The notes: generated by a model from the sequence alone, not told the origin. Numbered from the stretch's first letter, positions 52,965 through 62,764 are shown. The stretch is 64,000 nt of DNA from Gambelia wislizenii (GCA_030847615.1 JAUMIR010000012.1:3155501-3219500), one strand, 5' to 3'. Translations and numbers: made by a program.

Positions 52965-53047
52965 GAAGATGACTGTTTTGGACTAACACTTCCCAAATCC
53001 CCAGCCAGCATGGGGGATTTTGGGAGCTGTAGTCCAAACATAACTCT
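52965..53047. repeat. Fold-back MITE in the 3'UTR
   Basis: TTTTGGACTAACACTTCCCA is mirrored by TTTTGGGAGCTGTAGTCCAA around the loop CCAGCCAGCATGG. Confidence 0.7.
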
Positions 53048-53587
53048 CCGCAGGATAGGAGCAGAATTGCGAGACAAGCTGTCTCTACCCTTTCTCATTG
53101 CAAAGGTGGGTTTCCTGGATGGCTAGCTTCATCCTGGGATTGTAGCAGACCAGTCAAAGTGGGGAGGAGTGGAAAAGGCAGCTTGCTAAGTTTTCTCTAA
53201 GCTTAAAAAAGAAAAAAAGCGCCAACACCCTCCTTGGCAGCTTTGATGCTCGACACAAAGAACTTGCCTCTGCCTTTTGCTTGGGCCTTTGGGGATGTGC
53301 TCAGGCCGATTTGAAACAAAGCATGCCCCAGGTGTGTATACTAGGAAGCACAAATATCCAACCTATCCTAAACATTTCTTCTGCCAGTGCAGCTCCAAGG
53401 GCCAGGAAAGTGTGTTGGAGGCATCTCAAGTCACAGTACCCTCCCAAACTTCTGTTCCCAGGTTTCTTGAGGTAGGGCAGTGTGAGGTCAGAGCTATAGG
53501 GGCCATTATGGTCATGGGAACCACCTTACAAGACCTCATCTCAACCAGGTTGATGTGTCTTTCGGGAACAAGTTGTGATGTATCTTT

Positions 53588-53800
53588 CTTGGAAAAGCTG
53601 GCTTGTTTGGACTCCAGCTCTCAGGATCCTCAGGAATGCTGGAGAGGGGGATTGTGGGAGTTGCGATCCAAAAGCATACCCTTTCGGAGCTCTGCTGTGT
53701 GGAAATTCTCTGTCTGGATGTTGAACTGCAACTTCTAACAGATATGAGTGAGCAGAGCCATTAGCCAGAGATGCTGGGAGTTGCAGTCCACCCATACCCA
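53588..53800. repeat. Two adjacent fold-back MITEs in the 3'UTR
   Basis: The first (53608-53672) pairs TTTGGACTCCAGCTCTCAGG with GTGGGAGTTGCGATCCAAAA. The second (53718-53798) pairs TGAACTGCAACTTC with GGGAGTTGCAGTCCA. Confidence 0.6.
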
Positions 53801-54057
53801 AAGGTCCACACTTCGCCTGAACCAGCCAGTACAAAGCGTTGGCTTCAAAGGTAGGTTGGTACAAGCGAGCTTTGGATGGCATTTGCAAAATAGCAAAAAT
53901 ACTTCTCCTTTTTTACTTCTCTGATATAGAGTATGAGTTGTCTGCCTCTTTTAACCTAAAAACCACCCACTCCCCAAAGAGGGACCTGGTTTGGTACTTC
54001 CACATGTATGAGTTTGTGAAACTGTTGCATTCTTGTGGCAACCAGGGGCTTCTGATG

Positions 54058-54150
54058 GCTTCTTCAGATGCTGGTGGACTATAACTCCCAAAATTCCTTA
54101 CCACTGCCTGCACTGGCTAGGACTTATGGGACTTGGAGTCTGAAACGCAG
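54058..54150. repeat. Fold-back MITE in the 3'UTR
   Basis: TGGTGGACTATAACTCCCAA is mirrored in a degraded way by GGGACTTGGAGTCTG. Confidence 0.5.
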
Positions 54151-54828
54151 TGGAAGGGCTGTACAACCCCCATTCCTGTTTTCTGATCTCCTAGGAAGCA
54201 ACTTGCTTAGCTATCCCTGCGTCTTCTGTATGGTACTTAACTCCTTCAGCATGGCTGCTGCTAAACCGGTATCCGTTTGGATTCCTATTTTGAAAAAAAA
54301 CAAAGCAACATATAACCCTCTTTCACCATGCCCTGCAATTCTCCCTCTGTTAAAAGCAAATGCTCCTATAGACTATCCTATTCCGTTAATTTAAAAATAC
54401 AACAGTGTACGCTCTTTTTCACCCTCCACGTCTTCTGTTACATACCCCTAACCTTCCCCCTGTAACCTGTGTCATAGAGTATTCCTCTGTATATTTAAAA
54501 AGTCTAGGTGTGTCCAGATGAGAAATGGATAATATTTATTTACTGAAAACATGCAGGTTTTCTCTTGTGTTTTTTTTTTTTTTGGGAAGAAGGCTGGGTG
54601 GGGAAAGGGAATTAACTTGGTTTTTTTTAATGTAAAGACAGCTCTGTATAAATAATAATAATTATTATTATTATAATTGTTAAATGCCTTTAAAACTGTT
54701 CTGCGTTCTCTTTCCTTTTAGTAATGGTGTCTTCATGTAAAGGGGGGGAACCATTTGACGTGTCTCCCCTGCCCCGAAGGATGTATTAATTAACTTGCTA
54801 TCACTTAACCAACTCTTCCATAAGTCAT

Positions 54829-54925
54829 CTCTGTGTGTGTGTGTGTGTGTGTCTTTCTCTCTCTGTACATTTTCTGTTCTTTGCATGTGGAAAATATTCC
54901 AATAAAAGGACCATTAGTGCAAACA
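54829..54925 (+). terminator. TOM1L2: TOM1L2 polyadenylation signal region
   Basis: A (GT)n run (54831-54851), TCTGTACATTTTCTGTTC and then AATAAA at 54901-54906, with cleavage expected 10-30 bases later. TGTA elements upstream are typical of CFIm sites. Confidence 0.75.
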
Positions 54926-55156
54926 GCACAATGGCTAAAATTGTCTCTTGGCTGTGGGATGGTCCAGCAGGACTGCACAGAATCTGTGCAAAAGCCCCCA
55001 CCCTCCATGTGACCTGCTCTGCATAGAAACCTGTCAGTTCCAACCTGTCAGTTGGAAGAGAAAGGTAGAGGAGAGTGAACTGGACGTCTTTCCAAGAGCA
55101 CATTTTCCTTCCTTGAAGCCCTTTAAAAATATTTTTTGGAGGGACTACAGCTCCCT

Positions 55157-55290
55157 GACCCTGCCCTGTAATTGGCTTCTCCCAGAATCCCCTGGTGTTG
55201 CCCTGTAATTGGCTTCTCCCAGAATCCCTCAGTCTTGCACTGCAGCTGGCCTCTCCCAGAATCCCCTTTGGCCTATAACTGGCCACTCCA
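55157..55290 (+). repeat. Short tandem array derived from a MITE arm
   Basis: Three to four diverged copies, of about 40 bases, of ATTGGCTTCTCCCAGAATCC. Each is a MITE-arm core with its flank. They follow a half MITE at 55130-55156 (TTTTTTGGAGGGACTACAGC). Confidence 0.65.
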
Positions 55291-55509
55291 GAGCTAGCTA
55301 CCCTCGTTGCTGGTGCCAGATACCTTATGTCCACCCACCAATTAAAAAAACCAACAACAGTCCATGGTTATGTGGAACTTCCATATCTGGAGGTAGTATT
55401 CCACTGAAAACCACTTGTTAGAGAGGGAAACTAGTCAGCCATTGAGGGAACAGAGTTGGGCGAGATGGTCCTTTGGTCTGATCCAGCAGGACTGTTCTTA
55501 GGTGGGTTT

Positions 55510-55727
55510 CCTGATGGAGTCAGCTTGGTTCAGCTGCTCTAGAGACTAGAACATGACCAATGGATTCAAATTTCAAGGGCAGAGGTTTCGACCAAACATT
55601 AGGAAGAACATTTTGACTTTTATAATTTAATATTATTTTAAGGGGTGGGTGGGCTAGGGTACTGGGACTATGGAGTTTTTATATTGTAAGCCACCCTGAA
55701 GAGGGGCGGGATAGAAATAAAATTTTA

Positions 55728-55763
<36 letters not shown>

Positions 55764-55910
55764 AAACTGTTCAACAGGGGGACAGATTGCCTTGGAGGGT
55801 AGCAGGCCATCTTTGGAGGTCATTTGGACATCTTCCAAGTGCTTTAGTTGTGTATTCCTACATGGTAGGGGGTTGGACTAGATGACCCTTGAGGTCCCTT
55901 TCAGAGTTAA
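55510..55910 (+). mobile_element. CR1 3' portion split by an A-tailed SINE/L2 end
   Basis: CR1 sequence 55510-55620 (CTCTAGAGACTAGAACATG, CAAACATTAGGAAGAACATT) resumes at 55765-55910 (GGAGGTCATTTGGACATC, GGGGGTTGGACTAGATGACC). Between them, 55625-55763 is an L2-type end (GTAAGCCACCCTGAAGAGG) with an ATT microsatellite. Confidence 0.7.
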
Positions 55911-56190
55911 AGTCAGTTGGACAGAAGGGCATGGTGTGGTATGTGAATTAATTCCCCTTTTGCCTCTGTATAAAAACGATACTGTTTCAGCAACCAGTGA
56001 TAGCCAGTGGCTCCCACGGCAGTGGGACTGCAAATTCATGCCCGGTTTTGGATGTCTTTAATCAGAACTGTCCATGGTGCTGAACCTAGCAAGGAACAGG
56101 GCCCAGAACCTTGGAGAGCTCCCTTGAAGCCTGAAGGAAAATCAGCTACAGTGCTGATAAAGTCCTTAGGCAGAAGCAAATCACTCTCCT

Positions 56191-56410
56191 GCTGCTGCCA
56201 CACTGCAGAAATAATGCAGTTTGACACTGCTTTAACAATCATGGCTCCATCCTATGGAGTCCTGGGATTTGAAGTTTGTTGTGGCATCACAGTTCTCTAA
56301 CAGAGAAGGCTAAATATCTCACATAACTACAAATCCCAGAATTCCACAGCACTGAGCCATGGCAGTTAAAGCAGTGTCAAACTGCATTATTTCTGCCATG
56401 TGGCAGCAGC
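56191..56410. mobile_element. Palindromic MITE (harbinger-like)
   Basis: Arms of about 45 bases: GCTGCTGCCACACTGCAGAA then ATAATGCAGTTTGACACTGC on the left, mirrored by GCAGTGTCAAACTGCATTAT then TTCTGCCATGTGGCAGCAGC on the right. The inner mirrored pair includes CCTGGGATTTGAAG / ACAAATCCCAGAATTCC. A 3-base CCT on each side could be a target duplication. Confidence 0.85.
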
Positions 56411-57835
56411 CCTGGTTTGCCTGCTTTTCCTCATTAGTAACTTTTGCCATCTTGACCACACTCTAATGGTACTTGGCCCACACATCTCCCAGTTTTAATA
56501 TTTTAAATGTTGGAGCACATGAATCTCAAAGGAGATTCTGAACCAACCATTAGCCAAACAGACACTAATCCTCCTTGCATATCTCCACCCAGAAACTAGC
56601 CATTCAAATAGACAAATTTACATATCCTCCCCAACAGGGGTTCACAGTATATTTAACCTTCCCACACACTCCTACCCAACCATTCTCTGAAGGTGCCAGC
56701 CACAGATGCAGGCAAAATGTCAGAAGTAAACTCTTCCAGAACATGGCCTCACAGCCTGGAAAAAAAACCAAGGAAAACCTATGGATGCTGGCCATGAAAG
56801 CCTTCGACTTCACAAATTCTGAACTGCTTGGGAATGTTCATTGAAAAATCAGCTGTGCTTATTATACATATGAGGTGTTTTGCATTTTTTTAAATGGTAT
56901 TTTTCTGTACAGGGCTGTTCCTTCCTATGGAGAAACCCTACTTGTGGAGAAAATCAAATTTTCTGTGCAGAAAGGAACTTTCCATCACAGAAAAAAAAAC
57001 AACCCACACCCATATTTTCTACACAAAAAGTTGGGGGTTCGGTGCAGAATAAATGCCAAGTTGCAAATAGACATTGAGAAATGCAGTTTCCACAGACTTG
57101 CTTACAGCAGGGAGAGAATCTATCAAATTATTCCCTCTTGTTAATGAAATGCATGAAGATTTAAATCGCTGCATGGATGGCGCCATTGCTCATCTCTCTG
57201 ATTCTGCCACACAGCTACCATGCATTCATCTGTGCAGGAAATTTGCTACACCCCCATACTTTTCCAAGGTTTTGGGGAGTTGTTTGTTTTGTTTCATCTG
57301 TGCCCAATCCAAGCCTTCTACCCCAAACAGAAGCTGGCACTGTACTTTACTAGAATGTTGTGACAGACAAAAGGCCGAGACACATGATGTGCTAGAAGGA
57401 ATGTCGGTAAACAAGGCCCATGTGAGAGCAGCAGCCGACACTGGCTTGTGGGAGAGGAACAACTTTGCCAGTGTGCCATGTGAGAGAAATGCATGATAGC
57501 CCTGAGAATTTTGGGAGCAGATTTTTAAACTCCTCGACTTTCAGGAAGAAAAAGCCAGTGATTGCAAGCGTTCTACTTTAAATATCACAAATATCCCACA
57601 TTTGTGATATTTAAATAACACAAATATCCCACAAATATCACCAAACTTGAAGGGGTGTAAAAAGAGGCACACACTTCTAACAAATCTCTGCTTTCTTTCC
57701 AAGGATAATTTCCTGAGTGCTTGTTACTTCCTGCTGGAAGTTCTACTCTAGACTCCCCCAAAGTGGTACAAGCCAGATGGGTTAAAACCAAAAGCCCTAT
57801 CATCCCCAGCTGGCAGTCCAGGGCAGGGGGTGTGA
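56411..57835. other. Intergenic stretch without recognised gene
   Basis: 56411-57835 gives no convincing exon. A fragment at 56690-56820 (GGTGCCAGCCACAGATGCAG, TGAAAGCCTTCGACTTCACA) recurs inverted at 58255-58395 and is a dispersed repeat. The 57580-57640 part is a small AT-rich palindrome (ATCACAAATATCCCACA / TTGTGATATTTAAAT). Confidence 0.6.
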
Positions 57836-58258
57836 GTAAGTAGCCCTTGGTAAGATTTGTTCAGAGGGAGTTTGACATCATCAGCATCACTATTTCTATC
57901 CAGCTTTTTCCCCAGTTTGGGACTCAGAGCAGTGTACAATAAAAAGACATTGTTAAAATCTGGAAAATACAAAAGTTAAAACATAATTCAACAATGAAAA
58001 AGTTAAATACAGCTAAAATTGTAAACACACACACACATATGAACACACGCACCCCAGCCCAGGCATTAGCAGAGCACAAAAACATCTGCCAAAACAAGTA
58101 ACTTTTTATTTGTCTCTGGAAGAAAGACAGGGAGGGAGTTCCAGAGTCTGTGGGCAGCCACTGAGAAGGCCTTCCTCTGAGGCTGAGAGAGGGTGACTAG
58201 CCCAAAATCACCCAGTGGGTTTCCATGGCCGAGCGGGGATTTGAACCCTGTGCACCAT
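57836..58258 (-). repeat. SINE split by an L2-like insertion
   Basis: GATTTGTTCAGAGGGAGTTT (57857) should run directly into GCCTTCCTCTGAGGCTGAG (58168). About 290 bases of L2-like sequence separate them. Box B-like GGGGATTTGAACCCTG is at 58234. Confidence 0.7.
57877..58165 (-). mobile_element. L2-like LINE 3' end inside the SINE
   Basis: Minus-strand translation gives AFSVAAHRLWNSLPVF, an L2/CR1-clade RT C-terminus. The 3' end is the TCCAGCTTTTTCCCCAG...GACTCAGAGC block near 57898-57930. Confidence 0.65.
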
Positions 58259-58448
58259 GTGAAGCCGAAGGCTTTCACGGCCGGCATCCATAGATTTTCC
58301 TTGGGTTTTTTTCCAGGCTGTGAGACCGTGTTCTGGAATAGTTTCTTTCTGATGTTTTGCCTGCATCTGTGGCTGGTGGAAAACCTGTGCACCATGCTGG
58401 TTCACATTCCAAATAACCTTATTTTGAGCATAATCTATAAATGCCAGC

Positions 58449-59340
58449 AGGAGAATGTTCCGTGTGTACCGAGAGTACCAGCTAAGCCACAGCCTGCACC
58501 ACAGGACGAACACCATCATTCCCACATTGCCGTAGGCAAATCTATGCTTAAGTCCGTTCAGCAGTTCACCTACCTGGGAAGCATCATCTCCTCAGATGCC
58601 AAAATTGATAAAGAGATCGATCACAGATTAGCAAAGGCACATAGCGCATTTGGAAGACTTCACAAAAGAGTCTGGAGCAATAAACACCTGAGGCGAAGCA
58701 CAAAAATCAGTGTGTATTGTACTGTCTATTCTCCTTTATGGGTCTGAAACATGGGTCACCTATCGCCACCACTTATGACTCCACCAGCGCTGTTTACGCA
58801 CAATCCTAAATATCTACTGGACTATGTGACAAATGTTGCTGTCCTTGAGCAAGCAGGGATCACCAGCATTGAGGCCATGATATTGAGAACACAGCTGCGC
58901 TGGGCAGGGCACGTTTCTAGGATGGAGGACCATCGCCTCCCAAAAATACTACTCTACGGTGAACTCACCACGGGTCAGAGTAAGAGGGGCGCTCCAAAAA
59001 AGCGATACAAGGATTTCCTGAAACAACATCTCAGGCTTGGCCAAATTGATCACCAACAATGGTCCGCCCTGGCCTCACATCAGGAGGCATGGAGACGTAC
59101 TATCTACAATGCTGCAGCCTTATTTGAGAACTCACGCCGAACAAGCCTTGAAGAGAAACGACAACGCAGAAAGAATCACAACCCAGAAACATCACCCAAG
59201 GAGACCTTCTGCTGTGCTTTCTGCAACCGGACTTGTTTATCTCGGATTGGCCTTTTTAGTCATCAGCGCGCTTGCAGAAAGCGCGGGATGAGTCCTTCTT
59301 GAATCTTCGTTTGCGAAGAAAAGCTAGAGAGAGAGAGCTT
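58449..59340 (+). mobile_element. Non-LTR retrotransposon ORF2 C-terminus (RT end plus zinc finger)
   Basis: The frames join (with breaks around 58745) to give FTYLGSIISSDAKIDKEID, then at 58751-59302 LEQAGITSIEAMILRTQLRW and AGHVSRMEDHRLPKILLYGE. The end is a C-x2-C...H-x4-C finger: FCCAFCNRTCLSRIGLFSHQ then RAC. These are typical of the post-RT part of LINE proteins. The LINE clade is not certain. The 3' end after the stop reads TCTTCGTTTGCGAAGAAAAGC, a small hairpin, and recurs at 63100. Confidence 0.75.
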
Positions 59341-59527
59341 TCCTGGGGTTATTGAGCAGCCTTCCCACCTGTATGTCAGGCCTTACTGACGAGGGACCGT
59401 TGCTGTTCCAAAAAGCCTTGTGGCACAAGGTAGGTGCGAAGGGATGCTGCGGTTGCAGGTTTTAGCTGGAGCATCAAAAGGACTTAATGCATATTGGGTA
59501 GAATGGTGGGGGCTTTCCTTTTGCCTC

Positions 59528-60230
59528 AGATACATTATTACGCATTGCCTTTTTTTTTTTTAAGCAAGAGCTTAGGGGAAAGTTACTTTTTAGGACTATA
59601 AACCAGCTGCATTATTACGCATTGCCTTTTTTTTTTTTTTAAAGCAAGAGCTTAGGGGAAAGTTACTTTTTAGGACTACAAACCAGATGCATTATTACAC
59701 ATTGCCTTTTATTTTTAAAAAAGCAGGAACTCAGGGGAAAGTTACTTGTTAGGACTACAACCCAGATGCATTATTACACATTGCCTTCTTTTTTTTAAAA
59801 AAAGCAAGAGCTTAGGGGAAAGTTACTTTTTAGGACTATAAACCAGTTGCATTATTATGCATTGCCTTTTATTTTAAAAAAAGCAAGAGCTCTACAACCC
59901 AGATGCATTATTACACATTGCCTTCTTTTTTTAAAAAAAGCAAGAGCTTAGGGGAAAGTTACTATTTAGGACTACAACTCAGATGCATTATGCAATATGT
60001 AAATATTGCCTTCTTTTTTTAAAAAAGCAAGAGCTCAGGGAAAAGTTACTTTTTAGGACTATAAACCAGCTGCATTATTATGTATTGCCTTTTATTTAAA
60101 AAAAAAGCAAGAGCTCAGGGGAAAGTTACTTGTTAGGACTACAACCCAGATGCATTATTACACATTGGCTTCTTTTTTTAAAAAAAGCAAGAGCTCAGGG
60201 GAAAGTTACTTTTTAGGACTACAAGTCCTA
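59528..60230. repeat. 80-base tandem array grown from a MITE arm
   Basis: Eight units, each with GGGGAAAGTTACTTTTTAGG, ACTA(C/T)AAACCAG and CATTATTACGCATTGCC, then T and A runs and AAGCAAGAGCT. Unit 5 is truncated. Units with ATAAACCAGCTG/TTG (59600, 59838, 60061) are separated by two units with ACAACCCAGATG-like sequence, suggesting an A-B-B higher order of about 240 bases. The last unit passes into a complete fold-back MITE (60192-60298). Confidence 0.9.
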
Positions 60231-60298
60231 GAATCCCCAACCAGCAGGGGTTCTGGGAGTTATACTCCAAAAAAGTAACTTTCTCTGAGCTTGGGGAG
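60192..60298. repeat. Fold-back MITE at the end of the array (parental copy)
   Basis: GCTCAGGGGAAAGTTACTTT then TTAGGACTACAAGTCCTAG is mirrored by GGAGTTATACTCCAAAAAAG and TAACTTTCTCTGAGC. Its left arm is the unit amplified at 59528-60230. Confidence 0.85.
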
Positions 60299-60419
60299 GA
60301 AAGTTCCAAGGCTTCGTTGAGATTTGCCTCCTCCTCCCAGATTAACTCAACACTGGTATCCATCTTTCAGGTTGAAAGGCAGCTAATACAAGAAACCCAT
60401 TTATTTTATTATTTTTTTG

Positions 60420-60770
60420 TGCGGCCCCTTTAAATGTTAGCCACGCCCCCAAAGGCGGCTCAGGCTTTGGCAACCCGCGCCTCGCCTTCCTCTCCACGTG
60501 GAGGCGGGGAATCCCCGCCCCCATGACGTAATCCCAGAGCCTGGGTTGTGACGCAAAATCACTCCACCGCGGAGCCGCGCTCCCATTGGCTGCGCCGTCT
60601 GGTACTACTGACGGTGTTCTCCCCGCTGCTCAACCAAGCTTTCCGCGGGGGGCTTTCCCTCTTAGGCCGCGGCTCATTGGCTGCCTGGCGGCAAGGCCAC
60701 GCCCACGCCCAGTTGTACAACTATTAACCCTTTCTCTGCCTCTCTGGCTGCTTTTTGCCCAAAGAATCAG
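60420..60770. promoter_or_regulatory. CpG-rich promoter-like island (candidate promoter of the next gene)
   Basis: CpG-dense in otherwise AT-rich DNA. Visible sites: CCACGCCCCC (60441), E-box CACGTG (60495-60500), kappaB-like GGGGAATCCCC (60506-60516), CRE-like TGACGTAA (60524-60531), SRE-like ATCACTCCAC (60558-60567, one change from the LDLR SRE-1), inverted CCAAT boxes at 60585-60589 and 60676-60680, and CCACGCCCACGCCC near 60697. No start codon of a recognisable protein follows. By synteny SREBF1 is expected here, same direction. Confidence 0.6.
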
Positions 60771-60934
60771 CTTGACTGCTGGGTATTATTTGTACCTATA
60801 GTGACAAAACATCCTTGCAAGGTAGCACGATTAGTCTAGAAGGTTGTTTTAATTTTTAAATTTGGACAAATTTATAGGGGAGAAAAAGAGGATGGCTGTT
60901 TCTTATGTGTGTGTGTTTTATATACATATTTTTT

Positions 60935-61430
60935 TAAATGTTATTTTGCTTATTTTCATCTTTTAACTTTAGGTGTTTCATCTATTTTTATGGGCTTTTT
61001 AAAATATGCATATTATTTTTTTTAAAAAATATTTTGCTTATTTTCATCTTTTAACTTTATGTGTTTCATATGTTTCTACGTGTTTTTTTAATATACATAT
61101 TATTTTTTAAAAAAATTATTTTGCTTATTTTCATCTTTTAACTTTATGTGTTTTATCTATTTTTATGGGCTTTTTAAAATATACATATTATTTTTTTAAA
61201 AAAATTATTTTGCTTATTTTCATCATTTAACTTTGTGTGTCATATATTTTATGTGTTTTTAAATATACATATTATTTTTTTAAAAAAATTATTTTGCTTA
61301 TTTTCATCTTTTAACTTTATGTGCTTTATCTATTTTTAATGTGTTTTAAATATATATATATTACTATTATTTTTTAATTTTATTTTGCTTATTTTCCTCT
61401 TTTAACTTTATGTGTTTCATCTAATTTCAG
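60935..61430. repeat. AT-rich minisatellite, six units of about 88 bases
   Basis: TATTTTGCTTATTTTCATC then TTTTAACTTTATGTGTTTCA and ATATACATATTATTTTTTTA recur at about 60944, 61033, 61121, 61211, 61293 and 61385. Units differ by a few substitutions and short indels. Confidence 0.9.
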
Positions 61431-61479
61431 ATTTATTGATGGTGAGGTTTTTAATGCTTTTAAATGGCATTTTATGTAA

Positions 61480-61550
61480 TTTTGTCAGCCGCCTTGGGAC
61501 TCCCTTCTGGGAGAAAGGCAACATATAAATAAAATGAATAAAATACAATA
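61480..61550 (+). mobile_element. L2-type LINE/SINE 3' terminus
   Basis: CAGCCGCCTTGGGACTCCCT, TCTGGGAGAAAGGCAACATA then TAAATAAAATGAATAAAAT is the standard sauropsid L2-like ending. Confidence 0.6.
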
Positions 61551-62025
61551 AGTTTCAGAACTCTTGATATTGAAAGTTCAACACTGAGTTTGGAAAGGTT
61601 ACTTTTAGGGAACTGCAAATCCCTGGAATCCACAGCCATCAGGGCCACTTTCTGGGGAACTACAACTCCTTGGAATCCCCACTACTGGAAAATTAAAGTC
61701 CCCATATTATTCTCTCTCACAAACACACCAAGTTCTGGCTAAATGGATAATTTATTCTGGAGGAGAATGTATATGTTTGTATATCTATGAATGCATATAA
61801 TAAATAGCCTAAAAGATTTTTTTAAAGTTCTGATTAAATAGAGCCTCCATGATAAGAGGCAGTCTACCTCTGAATTTCTAGTGACCAAATGCAAAGGAAA
61901 ACCTGGTTGCCATCATGCCCTCATCTTGGCCTAGCTAGATTAAACCCGTTTCTGGGCTGTTCTGTTACAAACAAGTGATTTGAATTTTTTTACTTGGATT
62001 TTTTTTCAAAAAAGAAAGCAAACTA

Positions 62026-62402
62026 CAGTTGTTCCTTCACATTCGCTGGGGTTTGGTTCCAGGACCCCCCTGTGGATACCCAAATCCGTGAATACTCAGG
62101 TCCCATTATATGCAATGGCATAGCAAAATGGTGTCCCTTATATAAGATGGCAAAATGAAGGTTTGCTTTTTGGGTTATTTTTTAAAGAATATTTTCAAGC
62201 TGTGAATACTCAAATCTGTGGATACCAAAATCCGTGAATACTCAAATCCCATTAGATGCAATGGCATAACAAAATGGTGCCCCTTATATAAGATGGCAAA
62301 ATCAAGGTTAGCTTTTTGGATTTTTTTTTTTTTAAGAATATTTTCAACTTGTGAATTCTTAAATCCATAGATACCAAATCTATGGATACGGAGGGACAAC
62401 TG
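62026..62402. mobile_element. Tigger-like MITE with internal tandem duplication
   Basis: CAGTTGTTCCTTCACATTCG opens and ACGGAGGGACAACTG closes, with TA on both sides. The interior from GGATACCCAAATCCGTG (62073) is repeated from GGATACCAAAATCCGTG (62220), a duplication of about 147 bases. Both copies contain CCTTATATAAGATGGCAAAA. Confidence 0.85.
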
Positions 62403-62764
62403 TATCCCCATCCTCAGGATAAAAACAATCCCTGCCCATAGAAAAGTAGCATGTCAGGGAAGGAGTCAAAATTACTCTTGCTTGCTTGCCAATTTTTCTA
62501 TGTGTAGAAATTTTTTAATATAGCAATAATAATTGAATATCTCATGAATAAAAGATATCTCATGTCAGCAAAAAGGAAGGAAGCCAAATTAACTCAGGCA
62601 GCCGTTTCCAATTCAAAGGCAGTCTACCTGTAAAGAGCCTGGTCCCATTTGCTTTCATCACATGTCAATTGCGATTGCATCCTATGCAATGAACTTGGCT
62701 TCGTCCTGTATCCTCACAAACAGGCCCTTGCATGTTTTCTTATTTAAGAACAATTTCTGACCGT

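Larger units (their letters stand above)
49032..54925 (+). other. TOM1L2: TOM1L2 3'UTR (about 5.9 kb)
   Basis: From the stop to the AATAAA at 54901-54906 no coding exon is seen. The region carries a 44-base tandem duplication (49983-50068), a harbinger-type fold-back (50567-50735) and several ACTACA-type hairpins (51520, 52425, 52965, 53588, 53718, 54058). The segments 51600-52110 and 54200-54900 are repeat-poor and AT-rich and may be the conserved part. The UTR limit is inferred from the poly(A) signal. Confidence 0.7.

Noticed and set aside
53277..53738. 153-codon frame in the 3'UTR
   Set aside because: It runs into a fold-back MITE and shows no domain.
60586..60801. 71-codon frame in the CpG island as exon 1 of SREBF1
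   Set aside because: It does not resemble the known SREBP-1a or -1c N-termini. No matching start was found in 55-64 kb.
59528..61430. Regularly spaced repeats that could be taken for a CRISPR array
   Set aside because: Units are contiguous and diverge along their whole length, there are no unique spacers or cas genes, and the genome is vertebrate.
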